Origin: Helicoverpa zea
Taxonomy: Eukaryota; Arthropoda; Insecta; Lepidoptera; Noctuidae
NCBI RefSeq assembly: GCF_022581195.2
Contig: NC_061472.1
Span: 4,278,001-4,342,000, forward strand
Length of the DNA: 64,000 nt
Direction of reading: 5' to 3'
Every line of letters begins with the position of its first letter. The stretch's first letter is position 1. The notes below the pieces were generated by a model. It saw nothing but the letters and a program-made list of their open reading frames with translations, ran no database searches and was not told where the DNA came from. This document shows, piece after piece, positions 47,101-59,172 of this stretch. The position numbers and the translations under genes were made by a program.

Positions 47101-48976
47101 TCTATATGGAATACACGACAATCCTGTTGTAATTTTGGCAAAAAAGACAGTCACATCACGTCACAAAGAAATGACGAATGCTCGGTGAAATAGTAAAAAT
47201 AATGAATACATTTTTGATAACAATATTTTTGTACTAAAAAAGCTAATAAAAGACTGACATTTTCGGAATTTGTAGTGAGAACTGCTAAAACCGGAAATCC
47301 AACAAAAGAAAAGTTATCACAATCTGAAATTATGAAATTTTTGAAACTATTGGTTTACTATGTATTTTGTAAAAGCATTGGGTAAAAGGAAGGCAAAGTT
47401 TCATCTCTTCCCACTAACAACGTATACGCAAATACTTGTGATTGGCTATCAACTGTTAGTTTGCATCTAAAAACTTGTTGAAACGTCTGAATGTCTTAGA
47501 AATTGTACTGAAATGAAATTAGCGCAATTGGCTTATCGTTTTCTCTTCCAAATTCTGTGTCTGTCTACTAGTTTCCTTGTAACGTACAACAAATTCCACA
47601 GAGTACAAGTAACTTAAGGAACGGGAATGAGTACAAGAAATAATTACCGAAAAATAATACATTTATGTGTTTATTTTTTATGAAACTGCACTAATGTGTG
47701 TCAACACAACACCTACATATTGAATGAAAACAACGCACTTGTTTGTCTGCACAAAATTTTGCTCACGATACTAAATAACTGATACAAATTGCAAATCAGG
47801 ATCAGAAAATATCTGTTCCAAAATCACTGCTTAAAAAAATAACTGTTCCGAAAAACCCGTTCCAAAAAATAGCTGGTTAAATCCCAGTTCACTTTCCCCT
47901 GAACTACGCACGTAAGTGTACGTAAATCACGGGTAGTTTAGAGGGTAGTCGCTTCGACGCATTTGTTCTGCTTACCGCTGTTTGCAGGTGATAACATTAA
48001 ACAAATGTTTGGTTAGTTCGGTACCGAGGAACGTCGACTGTGACGGCCCCACCACCGATCGCACCCGGCAATAACACTGTGACAACAAATACTAACCATT
48101 GTAAGTATTAGTTACTCTTGGAACTGTTCCTTCTTTCTAATCTTTTGCATCTGTTGCTTGTAGTTTTAGTTGTAGATTTAATGTTAAGTTATTTTATAAT
48201 AGAGACGGTATAGAGGGGGCGGCAATGATCATCACTGATGCTTGGAATCGAAAGAACAGTTAAGTATTGGAATGATACTATAGAGGTAGTTATTGTGGTG
48301 TAACTGTTATTTGTTGTGTTCAGGCAAGTATTCATATGAAACGAATATCAACGTGACTGACGCTTTGAGCAAACAACTTTTTGTCATCATTATACATCTG
48401 GTTCTGATTGCTAATCAATGAAAAACGAAATTACAGGAATTCATGACTCCCACAATCTAAATCGTTAAAGCAAAATTGTTGTCATTTTGGAATTTTCTCG
48501 ACACTCAGCTGCCCATATCGATCGATACATCTGGAACGCTTCCACTGAATATTTTTTACCTAGTACTAACATCGATCAAAACACATCACTAATCGACATT
48601 CGCATTTCACCTCACTAGTCACATTACAAATAGTCACATCGGGAGCAGACGCAATTTTAAATTTTTGAAAATCACTTTTACACTTCGTAATGTTTCAATT
48701 TTACACCACACTTTTGGATTTTATCATTTTAATAAAGCATGACTCTTTGACTTTTAATACTAACAAAAACACTTTACATCAAGTGTATTAACACACCTTC
48801 GTGGTTCTTAAGGTTTGATAGTGCACAAACAAAAATAGGAGGTATTTTGAGTGTTTTTTTTTACGTGAGGACATAGTCACAATATACATTAATATGCACT
48901 TGGTGTGATTAGGTGTGAGAGATATTTTTTGCATTTGTACTAATTATTCTTGTTATTTCCAGGAAAATATATGTAA
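41140..48976 (+). CDS. neuronal synaptobrevin (n-Syb/VAMP), vesicular R-SNARE
   Basis: Exons 41140-41141 (AT of the start codon), 44200-44347, 44672-44750, 44932-45011, 46923-46974 and a last exon, best at 48963-48976 (about 124 residues). All junctions are GT-AG and in phase. A Gly/Pro-rich N-terminus (AAEAGPAQTGLAPPEGETG) leads into the SNARE motif: RTPQQIAAQRRLQQTQAQVD, VVDIMKTNMDKVLDRDVKLS with the zero-layer Arg in LDRD, and ELDDRADALQYGASQFEQQA. A juxtamembrane KNKFWLQNLK precedes a C-terminal membrane anchor MMIIMGVIGIVIIGLLF. The protein sits on synaptic vesicles and pairs with syntaxin and SNAP-25 to drive fusion and transmitter release. Intron 1 is 3 kb with a TGACGTCA (CRE) at about 42460. 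Intron 4 carries a 147-bp tandem array. The C-terminus is uncertain, with three candidate exons. Confidence 0.93.
42735..42905 (+). repeat. dispersed repeat in n-Syb intron 1
   Basis: Diverged copy with CATCCAATAGTTTTAGCGAG and a GGTTTGACTGCGTCTCG-type start, related to 22806-22987. Confidence 0.5.
44200..44347 (+). CDS. n-Syb exon 2
   Basis: Acceptor ATATATTCCAG; first base completes the start codon, then 49 codons, GCT to GAG. Encodes the Gly/Pro-rich N-terminus and the start of the SNARE motif. Donor GTGTGT. Much more GC-rich than its surroundings. Confidence 0.93.
44672..44750 (+). CDS. n-Syb exon 3
   Basis: Acceptor CTGTTCAG, donor GTAATA; 26 codons plus one base. Encodes VVDIMKTNMDKVLDRD and KLSELDDRA, including the central-layer Arg. 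Confidence 0.95.
44932..45011 (+). CDS. n-Syb exon 4
   Basis: Acceptor TTCTTGCAG, donor GTAACT. Completes the Asp codon, then 26 codons (ALQYGASQFEQQAKSLKNKF, WLQNLK): end of the SNARE motif and the linker before the membrane. Confidence 0.95.
45936..46800 (+). repeat. 147-bp tandem array in n-Syb intron 4
   Basis: Six units begin at about 45945, 46092, 46239, 46386, 46533 and 46680: exact 147-bp spacing. Each holds GAACCGGTTTTTCTCGGGAC, CAAAATATTTGGATT and CACTACTGGGCAAATGG (with variants). Units 5 and 6 share GTTAAGTGACTATCTATGGA, unlike units 1-4. The period is divisible by three, so the frame at 46496-46822 stays open for two units, but earlier units have stops. Confidence 0.93.
46923..46974 (+). 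CDS. n-Syb exon 5, membrane anchor
   Basis: Acceptor CACTTCCAG, donor GTAAGT. 17 codons plus one base encode MMIIMGVIGIVIIGLLF, the tail anchor. If the intron is retained the frame runs on as GKYEHKVQH to a stop at about 47130. Confidence 0.92.
47988..48100 (+). CDS. candidate alternative n-Syb exon 6a
   Basis: Acceptor CGCTGTTTGCAG and donor GTAAGTATT flank a 113-base segment, richer in G and C than its surroundings. Joined in phase to exon 5 it reads GDNIKQMFG and stops at 48014-48016. That stop is 84 bases before the donor, so if spliced on the transcript could be subject to nonsense-mediated decay. Alternatively it is a terminal exon. Confidence 0.4.
48324..48421 (+). CDS. candidate alternative n-Syb exon 6b
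   Basis: Acceptor TTGTTGTGTTCAG. Joined in phase it reads GKYSYETNINVTDALSKQ and ends after 31 residues with TGA at 48419-48421. The tail is partly hydrophobic (LFVIIIHLVLIAN), odd for a luminal tail of a tail-anchored protein. Confidence 0.35.
48963..48976 (+). CDS. candidate n-Syb last exon 6c
   Basis: Acceptor TCTTGTTATTTCCAG with a TACTAAT branch-point-like sequence 20 bases upstream. Joined in phase it reads GKYM and TAA at 48974-48976. The product ends soon after the membrane anchor, as in most VAMPs. An AT-rich 3' UTR with AATAAA at 49072 follows. Confidence 0.5.
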
Positions 48977-51110
48977 TTAATTCACTCGTCGCATCCGTTG
49001 GGTTCCACTTCAAATGTGAAGCTAACTTATTACAATATAATATTTTATTATTTATCTATTGTGGACGTATTAATAAAATTGTAACAACTAGGCTCTAACT
49101 TTAAAGGAACGAAATATTACACAATATACTCGGCTGTTTTTTGAATAATTCAATTATTCAAAATTTTAAACTTTAACTAGATTATAATATTCGAAAATAT
49201 TTATGTCAACAAAATAATTATGTGGTTAAAAATCTTTAAAATGATGCTTAAATTATAAAATGTAACGTTAGCCTTAAGTGAAGACATAAGTTCTAATCTA
49301 TCCGTATACAAGGTTTAGATTTAAAAAAAGTTTAGTAAAAAAGATTTTGCTCTTTTCATATTGGAAACACGACACTAAATTTAAAACAACTAAATATGGC
49401 TGTTTGAAAATTTATTTGCGTGCCTTGTAGATACTATTTAGAGTCCTGTTTCAACGTACGTAATATCTATTTGCTCATTTAAACGTACTATGAATATCTA
49501 TGTATTTATAATTGATAACTACTGTCGGCCAAAAGCTTGTGAAAGCGTTCAGGTTCTTCCAAATGTAGTGGAATCTTTCTGATACTGTAAAATAGCTCTA
49601 TATTGACACAATATTAATCTATATTCCCAACACTAATATCTTGTGTTTTCTCATTGTATACCACCAAATACAACAGCGATGGTAGAAATATGGAATTGAA
49701 CTGTAAGACAAAATAATTATAATATTTAAAATTATTTTCGCTTATTTTATAGTTTAACAGATCTTATGAATAGAATTATTGTAAAATTAATTATAATTAT
49801 TTCGAAAGTCCATTAGTATTCATAGCGTCTTAGAAGTCAATTATTTGCAATTTACAGAAAATATTCTTATATTTTAGCGGCTTAAAGTGAGTCAATTAAA
49901 TACAGAAGTGGATTTAATAATTTAATTATTGCTATTTAATATAGAAATTATTTTTAGGACAGCGATTATTATTGAAATTATTTACGTCAATGTATTTTAG
50001 GCTGAAACAAATGAAACTGTAAATGCTTACAGTTTTGGAGTGCCGTCATTTAATTTTGCGATTATATGCCTAATTAACGGAATAATTATTTGCATTAATA
50101 CGTATAAAACTATACTATAATTACTTAGAGTACATGCAGGTTGGTAAGGAAGACGAGGTTGTATTTTCTCTGTAGGTACAATGTGAAATTGTAAGCAGTT
50201 ACAAATCAAGGTGCCACTGACAATATTAGTTCTTTTATAAAATAACGAGTGTGATAATTAAATGAATTATATAATTATAATTATTTGACTATTCGGTGTT
50301 GTGCTAATCGCTTGTCTTTTCAATGTAGTTATATTAACTTAACTACAAGACTTAAGAGGGAAGACATAAGACAAAATTCTATTATACACACTGTAGGAAA
50401 TTATATTCTATCTATTTCATAGTGTATCTCATAGGATATCTTATAGCATTCCTAATAAAGTATATACAATTTCCCCATCATACGATCTCGATGCCCCAAT
50501 GGGTTGTGACGTTGATCCAAGTTTATGTCGCAGATTACGAAAATAAACATTAAATGTTCAGAATTTTGTATCCTTCAATATAAACTTAGAACAACATCAA
50601 CACTAATTTGCGAATTATAATAATTAAAAATTCCTTAATGTTTAAAATTCCTTGACAGTTGCCATTTGCAACTTTAATTCAAAGATTAAATATTTTATTC
50701 GACGAGTTAAATAATTAAAATCTATTTATATTTAACGAAATAATTATTTATTTAACAATTCAATGTTGTAGTGTAAGATGTATTATTTCAATTTTAATTT
50801 GTAACATTTACGAATTTGTCGTGTTATCATTAAATTATTATTGAAAGTCACAGATTATACCATTATAAATGTTGTAATTATTTAAAAACTCTAATGTACA
50901 GTCAACTTCAGGTCAGTGGTAACAGTTTTATTGGAAAATCGTACTTATTACTATTGAGTTAAGGTGCATGACAGTTACCACTGATGTGCAGTCTACCGTA
51001 CATGGAATTATTGATTATATAAAATGTGATGAATATATACAGTGAATCATATTTTATTTGTGTGATTCCCCGTGATATTGTTTTCAGATTATTTTGTCAA
51101 TAAATACAAT
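48977..51110 (+). other. probable n-Syb 3' UTR and AT-rich downstream DNA
   Basis: Very AT-rich, without ORFs of note. AATAAA motifs at 49072 and 51099 are possible ends. Where the transcript stops cannot be read from sequence. Confidence 0.35.
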
Positions 51111-54100
51111 AATTAGGTACCTACTGAATTAAATAGTGCCAGTAAAATAAAACAAATAAACACCTTCGATAACCTAAACACTTCATCTTTCGTTGCATCA
51201 AAACCAATCTTACTTACAAACACAATATATTGATTAACATCGCCCACAAGGCAAGAAGTTCGTTAAATCACGAAGCCATTAAGGCGGTGCACCACATGTT
51301 ATCTGCTGAGAAACTCCAATAATTTAATATTTAGCAACGATATCGCTTCGAGACACGAACTTTACGTGTTAATAGCAACGAACAATCTTCGTAAATTGAT
51401 AAATTTAGACCTGTCACACAGGTTGGCGCCAAAGTTTGTGGTGATGCGTCGCGGTTAGTCCAACCAACTTTATTTATGTGGTTCTTTCAATTTCACTAAA
51501 AGCCAAAAAGAGAATGCTGTAGCAAAAAACAATTTGACACAGTTTTGTCGATTCGAATAGCATAATATTTATACCGCAACCTTTTAAAATTAAAGCTGTT
51601 TTATAGCTTGTACATCAAATACAACTTAACATTATTGTGCTTCCAAAAATATGACCCCGTATGTTAATGAGATCTCTTTTCACATCACTCATAATTTGAT
51701 ATATTGGAAACAAACATTTGATCCAATGTGTGAATCCTTCAAACCGAACAAAATTAACTCAAACCGTAAACTAATATAATCCCTAAATTATTCACAATAA
51801 GGCCTCATTTACTACAACCTTTTTAATCTGCACTCCGTTTCGCAAACCAAAGACTAGACCATTGAGAATGATGTGAGAGCTCGCGAGCTTTCTCTTTGAT
51901 ACTCGGCCGCCATTTTGAGTTACAGTAATGGTCGAAATGACGTGAGTTATGCGCCCGTGTCATTTGAACTAAACTAATGTTGGTAGTGCTAAGGTTAAAT
52001 CGAAAAGTAAATAACGTAATTTATGAATAGGTCTGATAGGCAGATTGATAGTTTACCTGGTCTTAATGAAAAAAGTTTGAAAAAGGCGGGAAGTTGGGCA
52101 GGTCAAATTTTTTTGCGTGATTATTTTATTTACATAAACCTGGTTTTGTTTCGATTAACAATAAAGGAAAAGAAAAACCCCAGATTATTTTTTTTTTAAT
52201 TTTTGCAACAGTTGTTTTACCCAAATTCAAATATTTAATATCGCAACTCATCATTCATGCTAAATATTTTATTTTATTGTAGAATAAGTACATTAAGTTC
52301 ACACCTCGTATGTAGCTATAAGTCTATCCAATGATTAAATTAATTAACCAGCATTGCATTACGGAAATCTCGAAGCTGATAAATGGTTTTACTTATGATT
52401 TACTATGCTTTGAAACCATTTTATCATCTTACTGTTTATTTAATGGTGCAACGTTGCAATTAGCTCTAAAGCTGGAAGACATTTTTGTAGGTATTTGAAG
52501 TAAGAAAACTCGTCCTTTGGAACCTGACTTGCAAGCAGTGGAGCTTTCAAACTATTTTGTTACCTATGCTTCTCATAAGAGAAATTATTATTTTATTATT
52601 CAACTGAATTGTTATTAAATCAGTACTCAATATTAACATAATAAAACCTCATTCCACTTTCGCTAGACCTGTAACCCAAACCCGCGAATAAAATATCGAC
52701 TTACACCCTTTATATCGAGAAATAGAAACATCAGGATCGATTGATGTTTCGACTGGATTGGCCCAACTATCGAGGTATTCCGTTGAAATTTTAGCTGCAT
52801 ATAAAGTGATGCAAAAATACAGTGCGAACACAATATTTTGCTGAACGGACAGACTATTAGTTAGCCTGTGGGAAACTGTCTGAGGAAACAAAGCGTGTTT
52901 TGTTACATACAACTGTTCTTAAATTGCGTTCGATAATTACCTACTATTTGTTCTCGTGTGTGTTTTGTTCAGTTCTGTCTAGGTTCGCGAGATATGTCTA
53001 GAAAATTGATTTCTATGTTTTTTCTGTAATATTTTATGATATCTTGAGATATGTTTAGAAGGTCATAGGCAGAATAACTAATGATTACGCAGACCAAAGA
53101 AAATTGCCAAAACAACTTTTCGTCAGCTGCAGTTTGTTTTCTAAATTAAATTATTTGGCAAAAACCTTTGTTATTTTTTTTTGGTGATCAGAGTAAAAAC
53201 GTTCAGGGTAGTGGTAACGGAATCATAATGCTCGTAGATCTGAAAGAGTTGGCTGCGAGATATTGAATTTAGTGTGAACACTTGGAGCATTATTTAATTG
53301 CGTGTCAGCAGCGCGGCGCCTCGGTGAGAGGTGATACACAGTGGGTAGATTGACGGCTCGATGGAAATAAAATAGATAGAGATTTGTGGGTTGTAGGAAA
53401 TGGGTTGGTAAGGCTAGATTTATTAAAGTTACTATCACATAAAATAAGTTAACTTTGATAGTAGATCTTTGATTGGCGTTAAATTAGTAAATAACGATAA
53501 TACTACCTGTATTATCGTAAGTACAATCGTTACTACAAGTTGCTATGATATACTTGACAGATGCAGTATTTTTTTCGGGTCACACTACACAATGTAGAAA
53601 ATGTCAGTAGGTAGAAAATTATTAACAGTAAAAAATAAACAGTAATACACTACTCTTCAGCTGATACCTATACCTACAACACAAACACAAAGTAAGTATT
53701 TTTTCTAGAACAATAATGCAGGCACAGTGTGCAGTGATAGTTCGCGGTAATGGGACTGTCAGGTGTTTGAAGAGCACATATCGTTGTTTATTTTCGTATT
53801 CCTTGAACTGTAACACTGTGTGCATTTATTTATTTTTGTCTGAGTAACCTCGCGACCTCGCACTCTGTGCATTTCGATGATATATTGTTATAAGCAGAGA
53901 ATTAAATTTTAGAGTTTGTTTTATGAAGATTTGAAATAGAGTACAGCACAATGACTTTGCATATTTGTTTTCTTTCGCTATTGGTTTTTAAATGGCTATT
54001 TATTGCAGAACTAGGTGCATAGGAAAGAAATATTGGGCGTAATCTTATAATACTGATTTCGAATCTTGCTTGTTGCAGTCGGTAACAATCTACGAACTTC

Positions 54101-57100
54101 TGTATCGATTGAACTATGTCTCCCAAACTCAACTCTACCAGCCTTACTACAAAAACTTAAACATCTGTTGAACTACTTACTGTGGTATTTATGACAAGTA
54201 CCTTACCTTATTTCAACGTCATAATCTGACTTTTTTTAGACAAGTGTTCAACAGACGTCTAAAAGTTTTTGTGGTACGACGGTACATGTTTTACCGTTAA
54301 TCGTTTATCGTTAATCGATATTTGTGTTATCAACAGTTTCTTCTTCAGTTTTTATTTTAGATAGACACACGTTTAGTAGTTTCAGGATTCAACATTGTAA
54401 GCCTAAATACATCGCTACAGTTAAGTAGACATCGTAGATGCCCATCATCGCACACAATAACAAGAGGTACCTCTAACAAAACACTATCGTTGAGCTTATT
54501 ATTTTCACGGTTAGTCATCGCAAGTGCCTGTCAGGACGTTCATATTACGTGTGGCCTGTAGGTACATAATAGTAAATTGCGATTATTATGTTACAACCTA
54601 ACGAGGTGCTTGCGACTTTCCCTGTAATCGTACGGCACCGACTTCCCGGCCGCTTTAGAGACTTCAGTACATTCCCGCTTAGCGAATGTATGATAATGTG
54701 TGTAGCCTGTAATGGGCCTGGTAATTTAGGAGGCCGTTTTGAAGTTAACGGGTAATGAAATTATATTGTGATCTTTGATCGAGGGATGATGGTTGGTCAT
54801 TTTGTTGAAGATTTTAGGTTCTGCGAATGATTTAAGTAAGTACTGATGGTAGAAAGTCGGTGAATTATTTGCTGGCTATTAGATATGTAAGTATAATAAT
54901 AGGACAAATCCAAGTAGTTTTATATAATACCTAATGGACTTTGTTAACTGATTATTGAAAGTGTTGATTTCAAAGCAGCAACCAACACCGTCAAAAATAC
55001 CTATATTGGCATCAATGATTAATAGGAACTGGCCTAAAATATATTAAACTGACCGGATGTTGAGCAAAATGACAAGCGATTTTTCGAGAAAGAATAATCA
55101 TCATAAGTGGTGCCATTTTTGCAATATTTACAAAGAAGCCAAGTAAATCAAGCAAAGTCTATTTTATTGGTAAACTCAGTCATACTTGTGGGTACTTAAA
55201 TAAATCGTTTCATATCATAAAGTCAATTCTACGCCATTTAGGGACCTCATCCACAACAAGCGTGGCGAAAGATATTACTTTATTACCTATTACCTGTGTT
55301 TATCAATTGTCGAGGTATGTATCGTGTTACGTGTGATTTTACGCTTACATCTTGTGAGAGAACGCAAAATTATGACAAAACTTAAGGTAGGTATTAAATT
55401 AATTCTTTAGTGATAAGACAGAGACGTCACCACGAATGTTTATAGAACAGTAGCTGTTCCCTGTGGTTCCACAAGCGTCCCGAACATAGTAATACCAGCA
55501 CCTGAATAAAAAGTAGGTACCATAGGTATGTGCTTTTTTCCGGTATAGGTATCTGTGTGCGTTGAATTCGATTCAGAAGTTTCATTACGTGAAAGCGCGA
55601 CAGATAGACAGTTACTTGCGTATTGATACTATTAGTACCTAAGGATAACAAAGAGTTACTATTTTATTAAGTATCGAAAACGCTAGGCTTTTTACTCGCT
55701 GCAGTAAAAAATCATAGCTGCCACAGCCACACATACCTAAGTTTACAATCACAATACAATCAGGGTAAGCGTATCAGTGCCGACAAGAGCAACAATTGCT
55801 TATTACAGTAATATGACGGACTGCAGTAATGCATTTTATAATGTTTATCGTTCTGTAAGCAGCAGAAATAAACAAAATAATATCTATCTATGCATTTTTT
55901 TTGTGTAGCAAGAATTGTATGGCGATCTTTTGTGCGTGTACGCATGAGTCATAGGGTGGTGAAGGCTTCTGTCTTGATATTTGTGAAATTGTACAAAAAA
56001 TATAAAAATAATCAAGATTATTGTTTCTTTTTAGATTCTGTATAATTGAGAAACTGTATAGCAGTAACAGAAACGTAAATACGTAGGTATTTAACGTAGA
56101 TTGTAAAATTCTGATGTTAAAGTGAATTTGAGGAAACTAGCACATAAAACTATGAGATTGCCAATCCGCCTAAAGACAACAAGCGTGCCAATTAACGATC
56201 GTTTGTTCTCTGTAAAAAGGAGAAAAGAAGGGACAGTAGGACCTTAAAAAAGGCTGATGAAAATGAAAGGGAATTTATCAATAATTGAACACAAGAGAGT
56301 GAAAGAATGTTAGATTATTTTGCCACATTCATTTACTGTTTGATCCTGACTCTGGACTGATAGTTTTTTCTCAAGTTATATTTTTATAAATAAATCCAAG
56401 CAAACCAGTGCAAAAAACCAAAGTCCAAAAACAATATTGTACCTCTCATCCCTGATTGGCTTACAAAGACTAAAGATGCTACCGGCCGATGCGCACACGC
56501 ACCGCGCTCTACAACAAGATGGAAGCATTCCAATTTCAAATTGTTGTCATTATTGTTCCCATACGTTGCTTGAGAATGCTATTTTTCAATCGATCTAGCT
56601 TTTGTGAGATTTTGTTTTGTTTTTGCGGCTTAGAAATATTTTCTTGCAATCCATGTAAGTAGATAAGTAATAGACGAATCCAGATTATGTAGGATTTCCT
56701 TACTTTTTAGGGTACATGGATACATTTACCTAGGATCCATTTCTTGTCATTGAAAAGCTTTTATTGTCAAATTCCTTGTACCTTCTTATTTCATTGTAGG
56801 TTTTCTTTCATAGTTTATTTGACAGATGATCAGTTTTGCATCGTTAAATGGATTGATTATTTTATGCCATCTTTCATATGGTACTAAAAATAAATGGCGC
56901 CATACCACAATCAACTCAGGATTATCACTACATGTTATACAAATCAAACAGATATTCTATCATGATAACCTTCTCCAAACTCATATCCTCAGTTCAAACG
57001 GCCAAGCACCTAAATACAATATAGAATAATAATTCCTTAGTGATATTCAAATCCCGTCATTGTAAGATAAATTAAAACGATTATAATCATTTAATTGCTA

Positions 57101-59172
57101 GCCGAGATATCGTCATCTCATTGTTTGCCTATCAGAAGGTACTACCGGGCGAAATGGTCAGAGGCCAAGTAACTTTGCAGCCATAAATATAGCGGTTGAT
57201 ACAAAATCTAAGGCCTTAAATTGTAAGATAATCGCTACTGTTATATTTGTAGAAATGATTTTGAATATTGATCCTGGTTATGCCAAATGTTTGCAATAAA
57301 TAAGTACTTATAAATATATTTTGCCCTCCTCCCAGTTTATGTTTCATTTAATTTATTAGGGTACGAAACAATACAGCCAGCCTATTTCCTGAGAGAGAAG
57401 TCACAATAAACCAATACTTTCTTGCTTATTTATTTATGTTTATGCTTTGACTTAAAGATCAAACCTACTAAGACTTGCCATTTTCAAAGATGCTATTGTA
57501 ATTTTAACAGAGTCAGGCAGGCCAAACAAACTTAGGGAGCTCTGTAAAACTATCCCTTAAGTCTTAGTGGTCGGTTCGATTACCGGGTCAGGCTGAAATC
57601 ACTATGCGGATTTCGGAAACTTTCACAACGTCACCCAGAGTTTTGAAGTTCACGGTGTTAAACTCCCGTGTCATCGAGGGCCCGTGCCTTGTACAGAAGA
57701 TTATTATACCCATTAAGAATCTCTTGAATATTTTTTTTATTTTATTAACAGTTTTCGTGGCCGCACCCAAAACCATATGAAACAATTACTCCATACACAG
57801 ACTAGGTGTGATCAGACCCACTGACTTATGCCTGCAGTTACAGAACTTTCATTAGCTGCTTACGTAATGTCTTGTTTAAAACTAATTGTGGCTTATTATA
57901 ACTCGCCTGTTTGCATTCTCGTTAGCCCTGCAAACATTGGATGGTTTTAACAACTGGACATGCCATATTGCAGCCTACCCATCAGTCAAGGAAACAGAAC
58001 CACCGTATTTTCATGCGTGCGTCAAGTTTGTGTGTTTGTCAATTTTGTCAAACACCAGCATAAAGACACACATACCCATTATTCTTCTGGTCTTCTCGGT
58101 CGAGTAGAACTTGATAAAGTTATATAAAATGTCCACAAAATTGCAAACTTTGTATAAAAACACATGCTAGCACTGGACGTTTGCATATTCTTTGTTTATG
58201 AAAACTTTGGTAGATCCTCACCATAACGATGTGATCGAAAATTCATAAATGAGTTATCAGTATTTGTTGCACTGCTTCGCCCCTGCGCGTGAAATGCCAG
58301 CCTTTTTCCTAGAGAGCCGTGAAAGAGAGGTCATGACGGCTCCAGTTGGTTAACAATCTAAGAACAAACATGATTAGCGGGTCTAAAGGTTAAGAATCAC
58401 TGAACTGTTTCCTGGGAATGGTAGTCATTATTACTGTGGGATAGTGTGTCGTAAAATTTGAGTTTCTTTGTTTAAGATAGATAGAACCTTTTTACGTGTC
58501 AGGTTGTAGCTTTCAGGTCTAATGTTCTCTCATAAAAGCCACCGTTCTATTTTCATCCATTCCATTATTAAAATGTTTAGATTTTTAAATTGGTTCTTGG
58601 TTCTGAATTTTTAATCAATGCAATTACATAATCATTTTGTGTAACATGTTCGGAAATTTTGTTGACAGATACTTGGAGCTCTGAAGCTGATTTTCATGAA
58701 GTTCTGTAGCTCTCTCAAGCTCGCACCAGGTAAAATAAAGTTGAATATCTTCGAACGATTTCTATCACACTTTTTTAAATCCTTTACTTCCAAACTAATT
58801 TTAAAGCCAATTAATACAACAGCCAATGCCATAAGGACCAAAAAAAACCTCAAATAACCCTCCTAGCGTTCACGGTATAAAATTCATCGAGTATTTACAA
58901 TAACGACGGGACTATTAGGGCTAAGTGCCCCTGTTTCGAACACTCGACACGTTACAGGTTAAGTGGGCCGTACTATAAAATTTTACTACTAGCCGTTTGG
59001 TAACCATTGTTATAACTAAATTGAGCTGCCGTTCTGGCTTCTTTTTTGGTCTAAAAGAAAAACATTTTAATAAACTTCGCAGAAAAATGTTCGTCGATTA
59101 GTTAATGATTTAAAAAAGTGATATGAGTTTCAATTAGGTCTTATTTACACACTTCAAAAATAAAATGATGAT
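51111..59172. other. long non-genic stretch
   Basis: No supported gene. A patch at 51830-51970 has GCGAGCTT and CGGCCGCCATTTTGAG (YY1-like) and could be a TATA-less promoter. CpG patches are at 54600-54690 and 56480-56520. A dispersed repeat end is at 55590-55645 and a SINE-like B box (GGTTCGATTACCGGGTCAGG) near 57573. Confidence 0.4.
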
